Source: Anisodus tanguticus (Eukaryota; Streptophyta; Magnoliopsida; Solanales; Solanaceae). Taken from it: a stretch of DNA of 64,000 nt. The stretch is from contig CM067556.1 of assembly GCA_034509755.1 (NCBI GenBank), positions 17,321,501 to 17,385,500 of the forward strand. The letters run 5' to 3'. This document shows, in pieces, positions 51,869 through 63,022 of the stretch (the first letter of the stretch is position 1; the number at the start of each line of letters is the position of its first letter). A program made the position numbers and the translations under genes. The notes beneath the pieces are model-generated. The model was not told where the DNA came from. It did not search any database and worked only from the letters and a program-made list of their open reading frames with translations.

Positions 51869-53609
51869 ATGCCAGCAGGTGCCAAGAAGCGAAAAGCTGC
51901 TAAGAAAAAGAAGCAGTTGCAAGTAACAGAGCCCCCTTCCCGCACCGATTCTTTTCTTGCCCGCTCTCATGGTATTTTGGGTTGTGCTAATTTTTTGGTG
52001 TTTTTTTATGCTATGTTAATTAATCTTGGACATACCCGTATGGGTTTTTTTGTCAAATCTTCAAGAGCTTTACAGTTTGTGATCTGTCACCCAATTGGGT
52101 TTTGTGGGTCTGCTTTACTTTATCCTGTTGTGTTTTATTTTTTCTTGGTTGAACGCTAGTTAGTTATGGGTCTTTTCTTGTTGTGTGTATATAGATGATT
52201 GTATAGTGTGTATTCGTGTGTGTTTGTTATTATAGGTGTTTTTGGTGGGAGCATTCATGACCCACCAACCCATGTTACTTCCATTATTGCTTACTTTTTT
52301 AGTTGTTAATTTGGATTTGTGGGTCATAAAAGCTGATGGGGATTGGTAATTTGTGACATTCTGCTTCATTTGGTATTGAATTGAATCTCTATGGATGAAT
52401 CTATGGCAGGTGAGGAGGATTTGAAACGCAACGATAAAGAGAGTGATAGTGAGAGTGGTTCCCCTGCATCACAAGATAACCAGAATAACCAAAACCAGTT
52501 CATTGAAGGGGAGGTGGAAAACGAGGATAAGCAATTGGATGTTTCACATGATCGGTCAATTGATGAGAATGAATCGAATGGAGTGAAACACGAAGGCGAG
52601 GAAGTGGAGATCGTCGGAAATGAAGATGGAGGTCTTGTTCAGGTTGAAAGGGAATTGGAAGTTGATGGTGAATCTGAGAGCCAGAAGATAAATGTTGAGC
52701 ATGTTGGAGGGCTGCGAAGGAGTTCCAGCAGCAGCAGCAGTAGCAGTAGTAGCAGCAGCTCAGTAGAAAAACATGATGTTGCTGATAAGAATAATATTGT
52801 GGTTGATGATGCTCCACCGATTGAATTAGTGAAAGAAAATGAATCTTTGCCTGATAAAAACAGTATTGTGGTTGATGATGCTCCATCTGTTGAATTAGTG
52901 AAAGATAATGAATCATTGCCTGATACACAAGTTGCTGATAGCGTTGTGGGAACAATCTCTACATCTGATATGGATAAGGCTGCTATATCAGAAGACGTAG
53001 TTCAACTGACAACAAGTGCTTCAGATGCTGATAATGTGACTGCATCTACTGTTGAACCGGCAGTGAAGGAAAAAGGGGAAGAAAACCTTTGTGTCGTGAA
53101 TGAGAAAGGTACAGCTTCAGATACTGTTGCGGAAAATTGGGAGGAAAATTTGGGTGCTATAGTTGACAAAGCCACTATATCAGAAGTTCTGGTAGAGACA
53201 GGATCAGATAAAAGAGATGAAGCAGCTACTGCAGTATCGAATGGTAACGCTTTAGAAAATACTGATGCAAAGGCTTCTGCAACACTAGAAAATGAAGAAA
53301 AAATAGAGGCACCACACAATGCTCCTAAAATTGATGCCGGTGTTCGTGCAGATAACGTGAAAGAATCTCCAGCTCTTGAATGCCTTGACCATCAGGTTAT
53401 TTATCTTTCTCTTAGTTTCATGATTCATTTAGTCGAGAGTGCTCTCAAGTCTCAATCACATCTGGAAGCTCATGTTTACGTTGTAAATCTTGTAAATTTA
53501 TTTTATCTGCTTTTTACAGATAACGGCTTTGCCTTCACGACCTGTGCAAACAACTTCATGGAAGAGTTGCTGCGGCTTGTTTGAGTTGTTTGCAGGATCA
53601 AATAGATAA
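51869..53609 (+). CDS. Acidic, serine-rich uncharacterised plant protein, three exons
   Basis: Exons 51869-51971, 52410-53395 and 53520-53609. Phases agree (one base left at CATG/GTATTT, joined at GGCAG/GT; phase 0 at CATCAG/GTTATT and TTTACAG/ATAACG), giving 1179 nt and 392 residues. The protein starts with a basic tract (MPAGAKKRKAAKKKKQLQ), then is very acidic (GEEDLKRNDKESDSESGSPA), has a Ser run of 14 encoded by an AGC/AGT repeat (52726-52761), two tandem copies of IVVDDAP.(I/V)ELVK.NESLPD, and ends RPVQTTSWKSCCGLFELFAG and SNR. The basic start and the TSWKSCCGLFE end are features I know from a plant family of unknown function. The basic head suggests nuclear or nucleolar location (inference). 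A weaker donor after CAA (51922) is an alternative exon 1 end, but its phase does not join well. Confidence 0.8.
52726..52761 (+). repeat. AGC/AGT trinucleotide run coding for poly-Ser
   Basis: In-frame microsatellite within exon 2 of the acidic protein gene. Length variation here would change the Ser run only. Confidence 0.9.
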
Positions 53610-54797
53610 ATTGAGGTTAGATATCAGCCTTCTTTTAGATTCTTCTTTCAACCACATTACTTTTTACCCGACTTACGTTTGCAAGAACAAAAATGTATAG
53701 CTTTTATCAGTTGGATGTATCTTGCAGTATTTTCTTTTTGTTTTACTTTATGTCCTTTATGCTTGACTTTCATCTTGTTGGCATAGTTTTTAAGTGCTTT
53801 TTGGTCTGAATATTGGTTCTTTGCCTTGGTGGCTTGGATTAACTGTTGTAAGATTAACTGCAAGAAGAAAGCATGATACAGAAAACATTATGCAGACCAG
53901 TGACTGCCCAGAAAAGTTTATCTACACTTGCTTCACAATCACTTTCTCTTGAAATAAGTGTAATCCTCTGTTCTTACTGAATTCAATTATTTAACAGTTG
54001 TAACTGCTCCAAACACATTATTTCAACTTGAATTCCACCTCACTGATGGTGTCCTATTATGCGATCTTATTGTTTAAGTGACCATCTAATTAAACTTTTT
54101 CTATGGGCATAGTTTCCAGATGATCGTTCTCGTGCTAAACAGAAAACCAAGGTTGATCTGCTATGTTGTCATTTAGGATTGTTTTCTTCAGGCTCTGGTG
54201 TAGCAAACACATCTCTTACTTCAAGAGTGTTGGTTTTTGTCCTTATATAGCAGTTTTCATCAATGTTTTTTTTTATCTTTTTCTTATTTATGCACCTATT
54301 ACATATGTAAGACTTGAATTAAATGAACTCATGGGTTTGATTTGTTTTATCGTATGATATATTAGGATTCAAATATCTTCATTTCTTGTTCATACAGAAT
54401 CTAGTAACTAGTTTAGGTCAATTAATCAACTAATAAAGTTTTTAGGATCTCCTATACAATACTTTTGTCATGTATCCTTTTAAATGTGTAAGTTCTGGAA
54501 TAGCTATGTCATGAGAGATCATCATGTTCTCTTCACATGTTGATCATTTTCTTTTCTTTTTCTATAGAGGCAGGGGACATCATTTTAGATATATTTTAGT
54601 AGGGTTTGCTAGTCTTTTTGTCTGTTTCGAGACGTGTATGTTGGTAGAAATTGTAGAGAACATCTACTGTTGAAACCCAAGTTTTTGAATATTGGAATTG
54701 ATTGGTTTCAAATGGAGCAAATGGATAGTGAGGAATCATTAACCAGTTTGGGAATGAGGGATTATGAAATCGTTGTGGATCTTAGTAGGATTTAATT
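53610..54797 (+). other. Intron/3' UTR region downstream of the acidic protein gene
   Basis: No ORF. A donor-like GAG/GTTAGA lies 7 bases after the stop codon (53617) and an acceptor-like TTTTTTGTGATGCAG at 55847-55862, so the 3' UTR may itself contain an intron reaching about 55862, with a last exon to about 56220. Splice sites only; not proven. Confidence 0.4.
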
Positions 54798-54802
54798 TTT
54801 GT

Positions 54803-54990
54803 TACTCCCTCTGTCCCATTTCATATGACACTCTTTCCTTTTTAGTCTATCCCAAAAAGAATGACACCTTTTTATATTTAGAAACAATTTAACTTTAAAC
54901 TTCCCATTTTATCTTAATGAATTATTTATAGCGACACAAATGTATATGGCTTGTTTTAGATCACAAGTTTTAAAAGCCTTTTTTCTTAAA
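54803..54990. mobile_element. Stowaway-like MITE fragment
   Basis: Starts TACTCCCTCTGTCCCATTTC and ATATGACACTCTTTCC, the usual left end of Stowaway/Mariner-type miniature elements. The matching right end (GGACAGAGGGAGTA) is absent, so it is truncated. A 33-bp piece (ACAAATGTATATGGCTTGTT and TTAGATC) is repeated directly at about 54937 and 55003. Confidence 0.6.
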
Positions 54991-56876
54991 CTCCATGCCC
55001 ACACAAATGTCTATGGCTTGTTTTAGATCGGTGAATAGGCAAGAAAGCGTAGTTAAAGATTCCCTATGTTTCAGCAGAACAGTTCACTAAAGTTTCTCTC
55101 AGTGAAATCCTAGACGTGGCACATCTTGCTTAGTTTAAGTGTTTGAGCGTTGGGTACAAATGTGTGAAATTCACTTTTGATATAAAGTTTCATCAAAAAG
55201 ATTGCTTGAAGGAGTACAATGGTGAATTATGTTGTCATAAAGTTTCTGAAATGGGTTACCTTCTATAAGCTGGTGTAGAAAGATATTAGGCAGAATGCAC
55301 CAAGGACCTTTGTACTTTTCACATATACTGATATGCCAGTAGCACTTTCAGGTGTTGGCTGGTTAAATATTCCAGCAATAGTGCGAAATGTCAAACATGC
55401 AATCCTGATGAAATTCAATGGGGTTTAAATTTAATGAGGAAGCTACAAACATATGAATGGAGAGATCAGCAAGACAGTGATGAATTTGATTTAGATAAAA
55501 GAGATTTCATCTCCACTCTCGTTGAATTCTTGCATGATTTTCACCTGTCTTGCTGTTGTCAATTATTTAGCAGTTAACTGGAGCACCTGCGTTTGGATTA
55601 CTTTAGGAATTTTTATGCGAAACTTGGACATTTAAAGTTCTGCAATAGACTAGACTCCTCAAATAAGGATATTTGGAGTTACTGTTTTGATGTTTCTATT
55701 TTTCTGACAGTCTTTTTCCACTCATACTGTAACACCTGATAAATGTTCGAGTGAGTTTACTCTCTTAACTATATCTGGCAATTACAGATCTGTATCTCTT
55801 AATATAGCATTGACATTGGTGGTCCTCTTATGATTCTGATTAAGTGCCTTTTTTGTGATGCAGAAGAAGAGCATGAAGCTGGTTGAATGGAGTAGCAACA
55901 TTTGGAGTTATAAAAGTTAATGACCCCTTCATGCTCGCGAACAGTGTTTATGCAAGGGGACTTATAGAAACTTATATGTTCAGTAATCCTAGTTTAGTTT
56001 GAAAAAGCAGCTCAGGACCTCTAGTCTCTTTGCGGCTTTCCTGGTATTTTGCCGTGCTTAGCTTCTTTTCTTGTATGTTCTATTGGTGTGATGTACCTGC
56101 TCCTCAGGGAGTTGGAAGAGCCTTTTTATGTTTTTTCGGTTACACAGGACACTTGGAATTGTATTTCATCATAATTTCACCAGCATATACTTCTATCCTT
56201 GGAGTTCGGACATAGGCTTCGAAATTTTGTTATTAATAGTCACACTTTTTACTTTTCTTCACTAAGTTTGACATCGCTGATGGTTATTTTTCTGCTTCCT
56301 AATCTAGTGGTCCTAACCTTGCTGCCAAATACTATGTTTTGGTGTGGTCCTTCGGATTGTGAATATCTATGCTAGTTGACGCAGACAGTCCTCATCTGCT
56401 ACACAATCTTTTGATTAGATCTGAATTACTCCATGGAGTTTAGGTGCCAAAGAATAACTATGTTCCGAATTGTATCTGTTAGTTCAGAATTAAGGTTTGT
56501 TTTGGCTTTCTGTTTTGAAGTTATAATACCTTTGCGCATGAGTGAGTTCTGCTGGCTGTTTCCCTTTTCTATTACTCCCTCTGACAGCATTAGGTAAATC
56601 CATGTCGAACTATAAATATTCATGAGATATGTAATAATGTACATATTTTGTTTTTCTTGATAATGTCCAATTTTCTTCTGGTAAAAGTCAATGAAGGGTA
56701 ATATTTGTGCATCACTTAATTGCTTGTTACAATTTGAATTCTAAAGATAGTTGATATACAAACAGCCATCTGGCCAACTTTGTATACACGAGAATAAATA
56801 AAAACAATGACAATTGGCAAAACAAAAGGAAACAGCAAACTCAATCGACACACTTCACGCGATACAATTCATTTTC

Positions 56877-57839
56877 CTAGTTGATTTGTCTCTTTGATGA
56901 AGCACCATGAATGGCAGCTATGTATACCAGTTGAGTAAATGATAGAATTATCAAGAATGCCTCCATTGTTCTCTGCAAGATTATCCACAAAAAAATGTAG
57001 GAGTTAATGTCAACATTTTTGTTAAATTGTGCAGAGATTAGCTTTGTATACAGTTGAAGGTGCTGTTAATAGTTACTAACCAATTTGGCATTCCTGTAGT
57101 TGAGTTCAATTTCTTTCCAAGCAAAGCTGCATGGATGACAATTTCATTACTGATATGTAGTACAGTAAGCACAAAGAACAAATTGCGCGAAACATTAAGA
57201 AACAAATTCAGACTCAGATGTCCGTCAAGTGAAAATAGATGGGGCCTTACCCCATGGCAAGGAGTGTAAGACTCCAGGCAATGGTAGCAGCAGAAGCAGC
57301 AGCTGGTAAGCTATCGATGTTCCGTTGGCGAATGTGGTTAAGTCCAGAGAGAACAGATGCAACTCCCACCACACCTGCTATCAGAGAAAATACAACAAAG
57401 AACCCAGTGGCAGCATTTCCTATTGGGAAGTAAATTGGAGAGAAATGTGCTGGAAGATCAAATCCTGGACCTGTAAAAAATCACACACCATAATCAGTCT
57501 TAACAGAGAAACTATATTTAGTTAAAAGGATTTAGCTTATACGCTGACAGTCTAAAAGAATGTTTATTCTATCAGTGAAGGTAATTTAACCTGCTATAGT
57601 AGGTTATCTATTTTATTTTCCAAGTGACCACTTCTATGACTTGTAATTACAACTCTTTTAAGTGAACCGATAATGTAAAAATTCTTTTACGAATTTCGAA
57701 CAAGATACTTACCAATGACGAAACCATGATCAATAGCAAAGTTCATGGCCCAGCCAGCAATGCCTAAAACAACAGCATACATGCAGAAATTAAGGAACAA
57801 AAGCAAAGATGCAACAGGTTTCATCTGCCCATCAGCCAT
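56877..57839 (-). CDS. AWPM-19 / PM19-like membrane protein, four exons
   Basis: Plasma-membrane proteins of the AWPM-19 family accumulate with abscisic acid, cold and seed drying; one rice member acts as an abscisic acid importer (family knowledge). Exons on the minus strand: 57713-57839, 57251-57470, 57081-57126, 56877-56972. All borders are GT/AG and all phases agree: 489 nt, 162 residues. Four membrane segments are visible: LLLFLNFCMYAVVLGIAGWA, GFFVVFSLIAGVVGVAS, ATIAWSLTLLAMGFAWKEI and FLIILSFTQLVYIAAI. The family words HFSPIYFPIGNAATGFFVVF and SAATIAWSLTLLAMG are intact. The short N-terminus MADGQMKPVAS agrees with the family. It ends SSKRQIN, TAG. Confidence 0.92.
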
Positions 57840-57976
57840 TCTTGATTCTTGAAAATTATATGATAAAGGCTTGAAATCTTTTGTTTATGGAAATTGAACA
57901 ACGGTTTTGTAGAGGGTTTTAGGCTAAGAAGATTATGTTGTACAAACTTGCATGTGATCTCTGCAACATCTTTGGG

Positions 57977-57986
57977 GTCTTTATAA
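57977..57986 (-). promoter_or_regulatory. Possible TATA box of the AWPM-19-like gene
   Basis: The minus strand reads ATTTATAAAG about 140 bases upstream of the start codon. Position fits a TATA box with an 80-100-base 5' UTR. Not supported by other signals. Confidence 0.35.
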
Positions 57987-59054
57987 ATGCTTTAAACACA
58001 GAAGGTTTTGGTTCTTTTCTTGTAAGGCTGTTTGTTCTACTAAAGGGGTTTGTGGGGTTGTAAAGGTAATACTTCATAATCAAGGCAATGGGAGCAAAAA
58101 CCAAGATTCTTTCTCAGCTAAATGTTATTTTTAGAATTACTTTTGAGGTGGTACATTCTTTGATAGGAGGAAGTTAAAGTGATATTCCTTCCCAATATAT
58201 AGAGCTTGTTTCACAAGTATAGATTGACAGTACCATTTTATTATGAATAATTTCTTGTTTTAATTTAGACACTAATTGGAAGTGCCTGTAACATTGCCAA
58301 ACTAGAGTAATACAATTCCCAATTAATGGACTAGTGCGAAATTATTTTCACCATTTGCTTAATATAATTTAAGTTTTAGATGTGCATATTTGGTCCACGC
58401 TTCTATAGCAAGTTACAAATTATTTTACCTTTCAATGTCACTATAACAATTTTCTTTAGTATCATATCTACTTAATCTACTAGGTTCATTGTGCTACGTT
58501 ATCTTTATTTTCTGTTTTGGGTAACTATTTCCTTCAAATTTAGTTCATTGATAGAAATATTGTTACTTGAAGTTGGACTTTTACCATATCTTTCCCTTAT
58601 TCGGAGCCTCCCCTACACCCAAAACCCAAAAACACTTAGTAATTACTCCTCCGTTGATCTCATTTTTTTATGACATCATTTGATTGGTCATAGATTTTAA
58701 GATATAAATGTAGTTCTAATAACGAAATGAAATGAAGAAGAAATCAGCGTTTTAATTTGTAATTAAGGATATTTCGACAATAACAAAAAAAAAAACTTTA
58801 TCAAACTAAAAGTGTTTATAAACTAAAAACTCTAAGTACGTCACGAGCGCGAAGTCTGACTAATTGGCTTTTCACAGATTTTGACGAATGAACACTTTTG
58901 TATTTATCAAACGCGTAAACAATTTAAATGAAAATAGACTTAGTTTATATTATTTTTTTCTAATGCAATCTTTAAGATCCTCTTAAATAGGTGGTCTTTT
59001 ATGTTTGAGAGTAGGTTCAAAGTGGTCTCTTAAATATATTACAAGTAATTTTGA
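57987..59054. other. Intergenic DNA between the AWPM-19-like gene and the PPR pseudogene
   Basis: AT-rich, no recognised gene or element. The missing N-terminal part of the PPR pseudogene is not found here. Confidence 0.5.
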
Positions 59055-60814
59055 ATGAGGAACTTGATGATCAAAGTGTGTGTAGATTGTGGGGATATGG
59101 AGATGGGTTTGAAGCTATTTGAAGAAATGACTCAAAGAAATGTAATTTCTTATACAACGATGATAAACGGATTTTTGAAGTTTGGGAAGGTTGAAGAGGC
59201 TGAGAGTTTGTTTTGGGAGATGCCACAAAGGGATGTGGCTGCTTGGAATGCTATGATTTATTGGTATTTTGAAAATGGAAGAGTAGAGGAGGCTGTTAAG
59301 TTGATTGAGGTGATGCCTTATAGGAACGTGATCTCGTGGACGTCGGTTATTAGTGGGCTTGATCAGCATGGGAGGAGTGATGAGGCTCTATTGATTTTTA
59401 AGAAGATGCTAGATTTCTTCGTTGAGCCAAATTTTAGTACTTTTGCTTCTGTTATTATAGCTTGTGCTAATGCAAGGGATTTAGGTGTAGGTAGTGAAAT
59501 TCATGCCTGTGTTGTGAAGCTTGGTTATCTGTAGGATACTTATGTTACTGCTTCACTAATCACCTTATATGCCAATTGCATGCACATGGATGATTCTTCT
59601 AACGTAGTTGTATGGACGTGTCTTTTGACAGGGTATGGCTTGAATTATAAGCACGAAGAAGCATTGAAAGTGTTTGGGGACATGGTTAGGATTGGTCTAC
59701 TTCCCAATCAGTTTTCCTTCACTAGTGCCCTAAATTCGTCCTGTGAAATGGAGTATATTGATCTTTGCAGAGAGATTCATGGTGTAGCAGTCAAACTCGG
59801 ACTGAACACTGACGCCTTTGTTGGTCGCTAGTTGTAATGTATTCAAAATGTGGACATATAAATGGACTCATTGTATTCAAGGAGATTCCTGGAAAAAATA
59901 TTGTATCGTAGAACCCAATCATCGTTGGATGTGCACAACATGGATGTGGAAATCGGGCACTCACATTGTTTGTCCAAATGGTACGTTCAAGGGTTGATAT
60001 GGATGATATTACATTTACTGGGTTACTTGCTGCTTGTAGCCATTCTGGCATGCTAGACAAAGGAAGACGTTTATTTCAACGTATCTCCCAAAGCTCATCC
60101 ATTGAAGTTACACTTGAGCATTATAGTTGTATGGTAGATATCCTTTGCAGAAGTGGGAAGTTAAATGAGGCAGAGGATTTGGTGAAAAGCATGCCCATTA
60201 GACCAAATTTGTCAATATGGTCATCTTTGCTTAGTGGCAAGAAGCATTTAAACTTGGAACTGGCCGAAAGAACTTCAGAGAACTTTTTTCATCTTGACCC
60301 AAATTGTAGTGCTGCTTATGTTTTATTATCTAACATTTATGCCTTTTCTGGTAGATGGAGTGATGTTGCAAGAATCAGAGGAAATATGAAAGAAGAGGAA
60401 GTATAAAACAGTCAGGATACAGTTGGGTTAATCAGAAGGGAATCCGGCATACATTCCTTTCTGGTGATACTTCACATCCTCTAAATGATAGGATATATGA
60501 AAAGCTGGAATGGTTAACGGAAAAGTTGAAGGAGTATGGTTATGTCCCTGATCAAAGGTATGCATTGCATGACTCAGAGGATGAACAGAAGGAAGTTCTG
60601 CTGTCATATCATAGTGAGAGGCTTGCTATTTGCTTTGCATTAATTACGACACATGGTAATGCTAAAACAGTAATGAAGAACAAGCGTGTCTGGGGACTGC
60701 CATTCTGCCATCAAGCTCATAGCAAAATTTGTTGAACATGAAATCATTGTGAGAGACTCTAGCCGCTTTCATCACTTCAGGGACGGCTTTTGTTCTTGTT
60801 CAGATTATTGGTAA
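59055..60814 (+). pseudogene. PPR-DYW protein (At5g46460-like), broken
   Basis: Pentatricopeptide proteins of the PLS-DYW class guide and carry out C-to-U RNA editing in organelles (family knowledge). Repeats are seen from NVISYTTMINGFLKFGKVEE and DVAAWNAMIYWYFENGRVEE through AYVLLSNIYAFSGRWSDVAR, then the E region and a DYW end (HSERLAICFALI ... [12 protein letters not shown] ... [12 protein letters not shown], stop 60812-60814). The word order matches Arabidopsis At5g46460. Lesions: TAG 59532-59534, frame change near 59830, TAG 59909-59911 where Trp is expected, frame change near 60404 and another near 60692. The N-terminal presequence and first repeats are missing. The HSE motif of the deaminase is kept, but the first Cys of the zinc pair (RVCEDCH type) is changed to Trp (RVWGDCH). 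Intronless, as is usual for the family. Confidence 0.88.
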
Positions 60815-61534
60815 CATTATCCTTTTGATTATCATTGTGGGGAATGGTTGGTGGAGCCTTGTAACTTGTTCACCAGAAGCAGGAACACATTTAAATTTTA
60901 GGGACTGCCAGACGGATTGGACCAACATTCTGTGAAATGCTTTGCCCCAATATAGTAGGGTCCTCTTGATAATGTTGTTAAAGCTAGTTAATGAATAAAA
61001 CTAGCCAAGTTGGTGTGAATGAGAAATGGAAGGCAACCTTTCCGAACAGTCACCAACCTATTCCGAAGAGGCACCTTCAAGGCTATATAAACTAAGGCAA
61101 TGCCTCATTTTAAAGATACCAAAACCAAAAATTTCTGCATCTGAAATTCTGCATTCTTTTTTCACAAATAAAACTATCCGAGTCTTATTGTGTTTCGTTG
61201 CCAACTTTGAGTTCGTCGAAGTCGAAGGCGTTTGACGTACCGCTACTCTCTGCGACGGGTATATCCGTTTTATCCCGGGAGGAAGTAATCCATAACCTCG
61301 GGTGCGGTGAGGGGATTAAATTCCTTAAGGACACACGGTGAATTCGTGGTCTCGGATATTTTCTTACTTCGTATTATTTTTCCGCTTTTTTTTTCTGGTT
61401 TTTGTCTTTCCGTTTGGTTTCTGTTTTTCCCGATTTTTGAACACAGGCACAACAACAAGCTTAAGGAATTTAATCATTATTTCGTGTTCATTTGTTCTTG
61501 TTTAACAATTACAGAACATTGTCGGGAAAAAAAA
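60815..61534 (+). repeat. Probable LTR / leader of element H
   Basis: GGCTATATAAACTAAGGCAA (about 61080) looks like a TATA region, and CCTCGGGTGCGGTGAGGGGA with TTAAATTCCTTAAGGA... (about 61297-61340) is a stretch I associate with the LTRs of copia elements of this type. No second copy lies in the window, so the ends are not fixed. Confidence 0.4.
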
Positions 61535-61890
61535 GGTGTATGTTTGTTGTTTCGATGTAACGAACTTGTATGTTGTTTGGAGACTAAAATCTTCGGATTT
61601 TCTACTCCGGTTGAGATTAAAGTTTCCATAACTTTCTACTCCTTTGGGTACTTGATTTGAAGATATAAAAACTTCATCAAGTATACAACATACAATTTAC
61701 TGGAAAAAAAAAAGAAAAAAAAAGGTGTTTGTTGTTTCGGTGTAACGAACTTATATGTTGTTTGGAGACTAAAATCTTCGGATTTTCTACTCCGTTGAGA
61801 TTAAAGTTTTCATAACTTTCTACTCATTTGGGTACTTGATTTGAAGATATAAAAACTTCATCAAGTATACAACATACAATTTACTGCATT
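61535..61890 (+). repeat. Direct duplication of about 165 bp, period about 186
   Basis: CGAACTTGTATGTTGTTTGG ... ATACAACATACAATTTACTG occurs at about 61560-61703 and again, with a few differences, at about 61746-61885. The copies are separated by an A/G-only run (61704-61722). Confidence 0.85.
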
Positions 61891-62197
61891 TCGTTTCAAG
61901 TATTTTAAATCTGTTTGTGTAACCTTGATTCGGTTTGAAGAAATAAAATCTTCACCATTGTGTATTATAATTGTTGCTGTCAAAACTGATTCAGTTCGAT
62001 AATTTATGACATTCACGTTTAGGACATGTCAATTATAGAACCTTGCGAAAAATGATTAGTTTGGAAGTACAACTAAGTTTGAATGCAATCAATCAAAATG
62101 TCAAATATGTGTTGAGTCTAAGTATGTTAAACATCCTTATAAGTCAGTTGAAAGAAATTCAAGTCCTTTAGACTTAATCCATACAGACATTTGTGAC

Positions 62198-63022
62198 ATG
62201 AAGTCAATCCCATCTCGTGGTGGGAACAAGTATTTCATAGCTTTTATTGACGATAGTACGCGGTATTGCTACGTTTATTTACTTAATAGTAAAGATGAAG
62301 CAATTGAAGCATTCCGGCAATACAAAACCGAAGTTGAGACTCAACTTAACAAAAAGATTAAAATGATAAGGAGTGATAGGGGCGGTGAATATGAATCTCC
62401 TTTTGAACAAATATGTTTGGAATATGGCATTATTCATCAAACAATCGCCTTACTCGCCACAATCAAACGGAATTGCGGAAAGGAAAAATAGAACCATGAA
62501 AGAAATGATGAATGCCCTGTTAATAAGTTCGGTTTACCCCGAACTTGTGGGGGAAGCCATTCTAACGACTAGCCGAATACTCAATCGAGTGCCCCATAGC
62601 AAAACAAAATCTATTCCATACGAAAAGTGGAAAGGAAGGAAGCCCAATTTGGGATACTTCAAAGTGTGGGGGTGTTTGGCCAAGGTGCAAGTTCCTAAAT
62701 CCAAAAGGGTAAAAATAGGACCTAAAACCATTGATTGTGTTTTCATAGGATATGCCACAAATAGTAAGGCATATCGATTTCTAGTTCACAAATCAGAAAA
62801 TCCCGACATTCAGGTGCATACGGTAATTGAATCAGATAATGCTGACTTCTTTGAAACCATATATCCGTATAAAAAGGAATGTGAGTCGTCTAGCAAAGAA
62901 TCTAAACGAGCTCGGGAAGAAACAAAGGAAAATATTCCTGATGAGGAAAAACCGAGACGCAAAAAACGTCAAAGGACGTCTACTTCATTTGGACCAATTT
63001 CTAACATTTTTGTTGGAGAATG
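62198..63022 (+). pseudogene. Element H integrase and linker
   Basis: Two overlapping ORFs (frame change near 62443) together cover the integrase core and its C-terminal part (LGYFKVWGCLAKVQVPKSKR, FIGYATNSKAYRFLV), ending in a Lys/Arg/Glu-rich linker. Catalytic Asp, Asp and Glu are all present. Confidence 0.88.

Noticed and set aside
52500..52955. Minus-strand ORF of 151 codons opposite the acidic protein gene
   Set aside because: Shadow of the sense frame. The plus-strand reading has splice sites, family ends and codon bias on its side.
57239..57433. Plus-strand ORFs inside the AWPM-19-like gene
   Set aside because: Shadows of exon 2 on the opposite strand.
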